Below, one piece after another: positions 58,001 through 64,000 of a stretch of 64,000 nt of DNA (position 1 is its first letter; the number at the start of each line of letters is the position of its first letter). This DNA is from Panaeolus papilionaceus (lineage: Eukaryota; Basidiomycota; Agaricomycetes; Agaricales). Where the stretch lies: positions 496,001 to 560,000 of the forward strand of contig JADNRZ010000005.1 of NCBI GenBank assembly GCA_015501605.1, written 5' to 3'. Both the position numbers and the translations under genes were made by a program. The notes under the pieces are model-generated. The model searched no databases and was not told the DNA's origin. It saw only the letters and a program-made list of their open reading frames with translations.

Positions 58001-59209
58001 CGCTTTTCTGGTGTTTCCAATAGCATGGGCTTGTCTTTCGATTTGAGTCCTCGCGTGAAGTACCACACGTCCGAAGCGAGCCCGTGGTCGGTCTGGTTGG
58101 GTCCTGGAGTGAGAACAGAACCTGGTATGACATTCTCATTGTCCACGCGGCAGGAGAAGGTTGGGGTATGGGGAGTGGAAGATGAAGCTGATTGAGGGAG
58201 TGGTGCATGTACAACGGGTCCAACTCCATATGCAGCCGGACTGGGAATAGATCGCGCAGGGAGATTAGGATTTGGAGTGGTGGCGGCAGGTGGAACAGTA
58301 GTTGAGGTAGCCGGATTTAGACGAGAACGCTTTGCAGTACTTGCAATTGCGCCAGGAGGCTTCTTTCGTTTGTTTGATGATGAGTCCTCTGCTGCTTCAG
58401 TTAGAACGTTTGTGGTGTCTCTGAGAGGTGTTGGTGGTGTTAATGGAGTGGGTGGTACATAATGAATATAATGATAAGGATTATAAGATGTAGGAATATA
58501 TGTTGAAAGAGTGGCTTGCTGATACGGATGGTGTGTGTTATTATATGGTGTTGCATGGTTATAGTGTGAGGCAGATTGATTATATGGGACATATGAGGCG
58601 TAAGGAGTGGAAGATTGTTGATTATTATTGTAACAATTACATGGCTGGGATATAGGACACAAGCATGGCCGTGTAGCGGAAGACATACCAGTGGCGATGA
58701 TGCCTGAATCATCGTCGTCATCTCTCTTTTATACCCTATCCCCAAGTCACCAATCCCGACGCCTTTAATCCACATTCAACAAACAAAGACGCGTCGCGCA
58801 TCGCAAAACGTGATATTCTCTGGTTTATCGACGCTTTTCGATGGGGTTCAATCCCTGCATTTTGTGTTGAGATCAGTGGCAATTGATGAAATAAATTGAG
58901 GTACATACGCTAAGATGCATGGCGATATGCAAAATTGCAGATAGTGGGCACGGTTGTTGAAAGAAATGGGAGCGGGGGAGGCCAGAAATTTTTGCGACGA
59001 TGGCGACAGATGGAAGTAATGGAAAGAGATGTTGAGTGAGCAAACTCCTACAGTGCGGCAGGTGTGTCGGCATTCCCACTCACATCAAAACTGTTGGACT
59101 AATGCGGTCGAGCGAACCAGAGTCAGCTCGAGTCGAGTTGCCTTTTTAGAAATCTGTCGAGCTCCGAGTTCAACTCGGCTCGAGCTAGCTCTAGCTCGCG
59201 GCAACACTA
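55021..59209 (-). mobile_element. hAT DNA transposon, right copy (4,189 bp, inverted)
   Basis: Mirror image of the left copy: position x pairs with 108194 minus x throughout. All translated frames in the two arms are identical and no base difference was found where I compared nucleotides. Left flank (55013-55020) is ggtttaca and right flank (59210-59217) is ccccagac. Confidence 0.95.
55257..58686 (-). CDS. hAT transposase, right copy (964 residues, ten exons)
   Basis: Exons mirror those of the left copy: the start codon is at 58686, the stop at 55257, and each boundary equals 108194 minus the left-copy coordinate. The same BED-like finger, core motifs and dimerisation region are present and intact. 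Two identical intact transposase genes in one locus point to very recent transposition, gene conversion between the arms, or both. Confidence 0.92.
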
Positions 59210-59463
59210 CCCCAGACGAGGCAATGTCGCAATTGGCACATCCAATTGACGGGGGTATCGCTTCAAAGCACCCTGAGGATGTCACCATAACTCAGGCCAG
59301 ATCCAACCGTTTCTCAAAGGTTGTGGTAGCAGCATGGTTCGAGGATTGGTCGGGTCCCAAAGGCGACTCACTGATCGCTTACGTCAAAAAGAAACTGCAC
59401 AGGTGCACTTTTGTAGACCTAGAGGTGGACTTCGAGATACTCAATGAAACTGATTTGGATTAA
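59210..59463 (+). pseudogene. F-box-like gene fragment X2, 3' part
   Basis: Frame DEAMSQLAHPIDGG ... NRFSKVVVAAWFEDWSGPKG ... ending at a TAA at 59461-59463. It is related to X1 near 53533-53790 in the spacer. Its frame is continuous with the minus strand of the spacer (ending MDGLDLDTPD at 53174) once the hAT and one 8-bp duplication are removed. Confidence 0.6.
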
Positions 59464-59708
59464 TCAAACAATTACATGAATATTTAATTAATATCACAAA
59501 AACTGGAACAATCATTTGGGTACATGTTTGAAATAAAAAACGAGAATAGAAACAGAAAAAAAAAACTAGAAGTGTCGCATAGTCGGTATATGCCGTATCA
59601 CAACATACAACATGAAATATATACAATATAATTACCCATACACATCCAATGAAGGTCGAGATATACAAGTTGGAATGAACGCAGAAATCTCAGGACACTA
59701 ACATCTGA

Positions 59709-62168
59709 TCACAGCGTCCCTCTCCTCAACCTCACATTCTCCTCTCTCAATTTTGCATTCTCCTCCCTCAGCTCCTTCAAATCACCAACATACTCCTGCA
59801 TCAATGACCTCAACTCACTCTTCCATGTCCTCCCCACATTCAACAGATCCAAATGGAGCCCCATCATCTCCGCCTTGGTCTCCTGCTGGAAATCGCACAT
59901 CACATCCCTCACAATCGTCCGAAGAAGCTCGTGCGCACTTGATGGGTTGCCGGTGGCGCCAGAGCTAGGTGACGCTGCCCATTCATCAGCAGCAGCATTG
60001 AGGTTGCCCATCCCTGCACCTGTTGCCCCGCGATTCCGCAATGGTGAGATCTGCAGTGACATATTATACCCTGGGCTGGGGTCTTCTTCATCGAAACTCG
60101 CGTCATGCTCGTCGTCCGTCTGGTTCCCTTCTTTGAATCCGACGCTTTTACCCTTTCCTTTTACCCTCTCATCCCTCCCTGCACGTATCCACTCCTCCAC
60201 TTCTGGTGTTGCCAGTCCCAACACGTTCAAGCCCGTCATCGCCCGTCTCTCGTTCTCTGTTGGCGTCGTCGGTCGTGCGTTGAGGTGGATTTCGGGAACC
60301 TCAAATGACAAAGCAGGACTCGCGTCAGCTGTTCGTGAACTACTCGGGATACTCGGAACCGGAGGAAGAGGCGACGAGTCACGTCGCTGTTTTCCTGCTT
60401 GCGAGACGGACGACCCAGTTCGTGAAGCGGATGATGTAGGCCTTGAGCTAGTTGTAGTGGTAGTCTTGGAGGTGATTTTACTGTTTGAGGCTGCTGAAGC
60501 GACGTCAGTGCCAGCACGAGATGAAGACGAGGCAGCGCGTGTTCTCATTGCAGATTGTCGAGTCGTGGCGGAGGCAAAAGAAGGGGGCTGTTTGGGTGAA
60601 TTGAGGTTGGAAGTACTTGCGCTGGGCAGAGTGCGCGCGCGACGGATGTTTTCAGTCGGGGCATCTGTTGTCACGACTTTGCGCGTTTTGGTGACTGCAC
60701 TTATTGGCCGCAAGGATGAGGGAGGCGAACGTGAATCAGGTACAGCTTTAGTTGCTGCTCTGATAGGAGTTCCGTTAGGGATGCTTTGATCTTTTGAAGG
60801 TGTGTCATCTGTGGAAGGAAAATGTAAGTACGAAAATTCGGCGTCCTTTAAATACATCATACCAGAAGTATCGTTTGTGTTGCGTGAAGGGGAAGCTGTC
60901 GCTTTCTTAATAGTTGCATTCGGTGCGGGTTTGATTGCAACAACGCGACGAGGAGGGGCAGGTGAAGCCACTGCAGGTTTAGATGCACGGGTTCTAACGG
61001 GTGACGAAGCTACTTTAGATTTCGTGCTGGCGGCAACCGTCGTCCCAGCAGCTCCTTTCTTGGTCGCGGGCATTGCCTCAGCAGACGCCTTCTTGTTGAG
61101 TTTCGTTGTCGTGGTCAAAGGAGTCTTGCTGAAAGGGTCTGGTGATGGTTTGCTGATTTTGCGCTAAATTGAATTGGCTTGAAAATGCTTTGACTCAAGT
61201 GACAACGGATCAAAATTACCTGGATGCTCATAGTTTCAATACGCTGCCCATCTTGACTAATGACAACAGTCTTGGGTGGTTTATCTAGCGCGCGCAGGTC
61301 AACTATGAGAAGTTTTCCTGTTGCGGTTCCCAGATAAATTGCAGCTCCCTCTGGTGAAAACCCGATCGTCGCGAGGGGAGTCCGAACCAGCAGTGTCCGG
61401 AATAATCTGAAAATAGTCAATTACATCCCTCCAGATCAAAGTCGTAGAGACGTACGATTTTTCCTTCTCCAAGTCAAGCAGCGCAATTGTGCCTCCCGAA
61501 GTGGCAACAGCAACCAACGACTTGCTGAACGGGCTGCAAGCAACGGCCACGATCGTTCCTATTGCTGATTCAGACAGCCCAACGGTCTTGAGAGGTGCGC
61601 TACGCTTTGCAACATCGTAGATCATCAACTCCCTACCAGCTCCAACGAGCAGTTTTGTGGGTAAATGAAGGTGGAAACAGGAGACTTGGACGTCATCTGA
61701 GACTGCCATGCTTTGCAAGATAGTCAGAGACCCATCGCTGAGGTTGTGCAGATGAATAGAGCTGGCTGATGTCGACGCTAGTAACGTTCCATCGTTTGAT
61801 AGAGAGATAGAGGTGATGGTATCTTTGTGGGTATCAATAATTTGGGATATTTCTGGTGTTGAGGACATGTCCAAGATATGAACTTTGTCGGCCGTTGCAA
61901 ATACAAGAGTTACAGCATCTCTTGTAACGATGTATTGAATCCTTTCATAGGAAGCTACCGAGTAAATTTCTTCGAAACCGTTGGTTTCTGGGTCATATCT
62001 GTAAATAGAATTTGCTGAGGCGAGATAGAGATACAAGTTGTCAGTCGACCATGCTGTTGCGGTAGGTGCCTCTGGTGGTTGAACAGTCTGCGGTAGTGAT
62101 GGTGGTGGTTTCTTGAGAGTTGCAGGATCTGTTATACAGAGAGAATCGAGTGTTGTCGCGGCGAACAT
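59709..62168 (-). CDS. NEDD1/GCP-WD-like WD40 protein (766 residues, four exons)
   Basis: Exons 62168-61456, 61406-61220, 61163-60863, 60808-59709; phases close to 767 codons. The 54-nt last intron has no stop in frame and could be misread as coding. Residues 1-300 are a WD40 propeller (repeats such as ITSISLSNDGTLLASTSASS and GFSPEGAAIYLGTATGKLLI). The middle is Ser/Thr/Ala-rich and disordered. The C-terminus is a helical coiled coil (ELLRTIVRDVMCDFQQE ... LREENAKLREENVRLRR). This layout is that of NEDD1, which recruits gamma-tubulin complexes to microtubule-organising centres. The architecture is clear; the orthology is inferred. Confidence 0.65.
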
Positions 62169-62756
62169 GGTTTTAAGCTACAAAGTCGATTCAAAACTTC
62201 AGATTCAGAACGGCGTCAACAAAGGATTTAAATCACGTGGACGCGTTTTTTTAGGCACGTGTGATACATTGACACTGACGTTGACGACTCCAGTCCTTTC
62301 AAGTTATCTTTCTGCCAGTGGCATCTTTCTACTGGATTACTGCTTCTCATTCTCAATCTGGTGTAGGAGAAGCAGCATACACAAATTAATTGCTAGTGAC
62401 AGAAGTTGATAGTCTAGGCTAGACCCAGTCAATGACTTTGAAACGGATGTCGGTCGTTCGATGGGTTAGCCTCCAGATGCAATACGTAGTAACCATTAAA
62501 ATGACTATTTTCTGTTCTTCATTCGCTAATCATTTCTCGCTAGTATCCAATATAATCATAATTTATATTCAACTCGTCGCTTATAAGTTACAGGTAAGAG
62601 TTCGTAAATCACATAACACACGATTTACTGCCTCAAAAGGCAATGATAAATGAAAGACTGCAGCTTCCAGCCTTGATTAAGGCACCGCGGTATTTATATT
62701 TCCTTCGAGAGCAGCAAAAATTCCGACATGCGTACAATTAAATGTTACATCTCGTT
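62169..62756. other. Intergenic between NEDD1-like and F-box-like genes
   Basis: No gene recognised; one 98-codon plus-strand ORF (62113-62409) overlaps the NEDD1-like start and lacks motifs. Confidence 0.55.
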
Positions 62757-64000
62757 CTACCTAAGACCTAGGAAAGAAACAAGTATGTCGTCTACTGACC
62801 ATTTCATTTCTACATTACCCAGAGCTCTTAGGCGGCCAAATGTAGCATCGAATAGCTCTGTTGTGGAATTTCTCATCTTCTCATTATCAAATGGAGCAGG
62901 GAGCTCAGGAGACGCGACGTAAGTGACCCAAATTACCAGTTGAAAATGTCGCAAGGCAGGATATTTTCCCGAAGCCAAAACTCGATCCATCTTTTCCCAG
63001 AGACTGACAGTGCGTTGGGATGGTACGAGAAAATCTTCTTTGGTAGTCCATATGTCAAAGTGCAGCTCGAGGGTTAGTGTGTCAAGTGTAATGCACGATG
63101 GGCCATCGAGCAGCTGGATCACTTTTGCGAGACCTGGATCGAAATTGGGATTGTAATTGGCGCTGAACACAGAAGGGGAGATGGATAAGGTCAGATTGTG
63201 CAGAACCGGCAGCGTCGATAAGTCGACCATAGGCCTGTAGAAAGTCCCGTCCTCCATACGATGCTCTAAGGGTATACCTACAGCCAAGTCTTAGCCTAAC
63301 TTAATTCGGGGACACTAAGAGGATTCTACTACTTACAGGAATATTTGATCCCTAAATTCCTCAGGGAGCCATATATTAACTTTAGGAGTTTATTCATCGC
63401 AGAAAGGTGATCTATGCGCTGGTAAGGGAACATCAGGCCGGTGATCGTCATTTCAGCCTGACTCGATTCCCAGTTCAGCTCCTTTGCACTGAAATCAAAT
63501 CCGTGATCGGTGCGGAGGAAGTTGAATCGAGGGGGAGGCAGAGACAGTGCCTCAGTCTCAACGTCGGTTCCATAGATTGCACCGGCTTCTGATTCTGGCC
63601 AGTCATAGATTGAATCATGTTCACGATGACAAGATGAGGTGACACAAAGACTCTCAATAGACAATCCATTGAAGATCGAAGGTGGAAGGTGACAGATATT
63701 GGCGAATGAAAGTGTGTCCAGTTGATTTGCTCGAATGAGGCGGTTAACGGCTTGTCGAAATTCCAATGAAAATCTGACCCATGGCGTGCATCGATCTGCA
63801 AAGAAAACGGGGCCTGGGAGATGGAAGCCTCGGATGTGGGCGCCATTCCCGGTGAAGGAATCGAGGAGGGTGATGAATTTTAGACTTTGATATAATTCCT
63901 TTAAAACGAACTCATCCTCTGGGCTCACGTGCCAGTCACCAAGCTCAGCATAGTCCACTTTAATGGCCAAGTAGCGTATACAATCGAACACTCGTGGGGT
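62757..64000 (-). CDS. F-box-like protein, 5' end beyond the window
   Basis: Exon 2 is 63277-62757 (TAG stop), joined by a 59-bp intron to an exon that runs from 63337 to beyond base 64000; the first readable residues are in the middle of the family's domain (VFDCIRYLAIKVDYAELG). Leu-rich repeats-like sequence follows. It is a paralogue of the gene at 47462-48948, with the same intron position and the shared motif RxNQLDTLxF, then LPxSIFNG. The N-terminal F-box must lie right of the window. Confidence 0.65.

Noticed and set aside
48985..59209. Assembly artefact as the sole explanation of the palindrome
   Set aside because: A mis-assembled fold would duplicate flanks as well, but the four outer flanks are unique and pair in the exact pattern expected from inversion between two real insertions. 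Long-read confirmation is still desirable.
59875..60789. 304-codon plus-strand ORF opposite the NEDD1-like gene
   Set aside because: It mirrors the low-complexity Ser/Ala/Thr-rich exon on the minus strand and has no independent support.
1..64000. CRISPR arrays, bacterial operons, rRNA genes
   Set aside because: None seen; the DNA is eukaryotic with spliced genes, and no tandem spaced repeats or rRNA-like sequence occur.

Overview
The window is nuclear DNA of a filamentous basidiomycete, most likely an Agaricomycete. The evidence is many short GT-AG introns (about 41-78 bp), tandem DUF6533-type seven-helix membrane proteins, divergent F-box-like genes, a fungal sesquiterpene synthase, a Tad1-like LINE, a chromodomain Ty3/gypsy element, a Ty1/copia element and hAT transposons. 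Gene names rest on motifs read by eye; no database search was possible.

Layout. 1-7148: a Ty3/gypsy chromovirus whose 5' LTR is cut by the window edge. It carries ten in-frame stops, a frameshift and a nested solo LTR, yet its two LTRs are identical. 7149-10274: a decayed Tad1-like LINE. 10275-12420: gene-poor repeat DNA. 12426-19027: a complete, young Ty1/copia element on the minus strand with a perfect 5-bp target duplication. 19064-19363: a small orphan ORF. 19919-38800 is the conserved gene island: a 2,651-residue UNC80-like protein (-), an SFB3/SEC24C-type COPII subunit (+) read divergently from it, then three mitochondrial genes, SDH5 (-), MIX17 (-) and an MBA1/mL45-like gene (+), and a class I sesquiterpene synthase (-). 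38801-42700: gene-free accessory DNA with a TA-flanked MITE, an imperfect inverted repeat and a possible tRNA-derived SINE. 43021-47329: two tandem DUF6533 membrane-protein genes. 47462-48948: an F-box-like gene. 48985-59209: a large palindrome of two apparently identical 4,189-bp hAT elements in inverted orientation around a 1,847-bp spacer. 59709-62168: a NEDD1-like WD40 gene (-). 62757-64000: a second F-box-like gene running off the right edge.

The strongest observation is in the palindrome. Each hAT copy has two different 8-bp flanks, but each flank is the reverse complement of a flank on the other copy (tgtaaacc with ggtttaca; gtctgggg with ccccagac). This is what recombination between two inverted hAT insertions gives: the spacer was inverted in place and the target duplications were swapped. 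A decayed F-box-like gene inside the spacer aligns across the inferred ancestral junction, which independently supports the inversion. Both copies keep an apparently complete ten-exon transposase reading frame (964 residues).

The second is that the chromovirus has an 11-nt primer-binding site (298-308) exactly complementary to 133-143 of its own LTR, about 27 bp after the end of a TATA box. This predicts Tf1/sushi-type self-priming. Identical LTRs that keep their CpGs beside a body full of CpG-type nonsense changes suggest that this dead copy was recently mobilised in trans.
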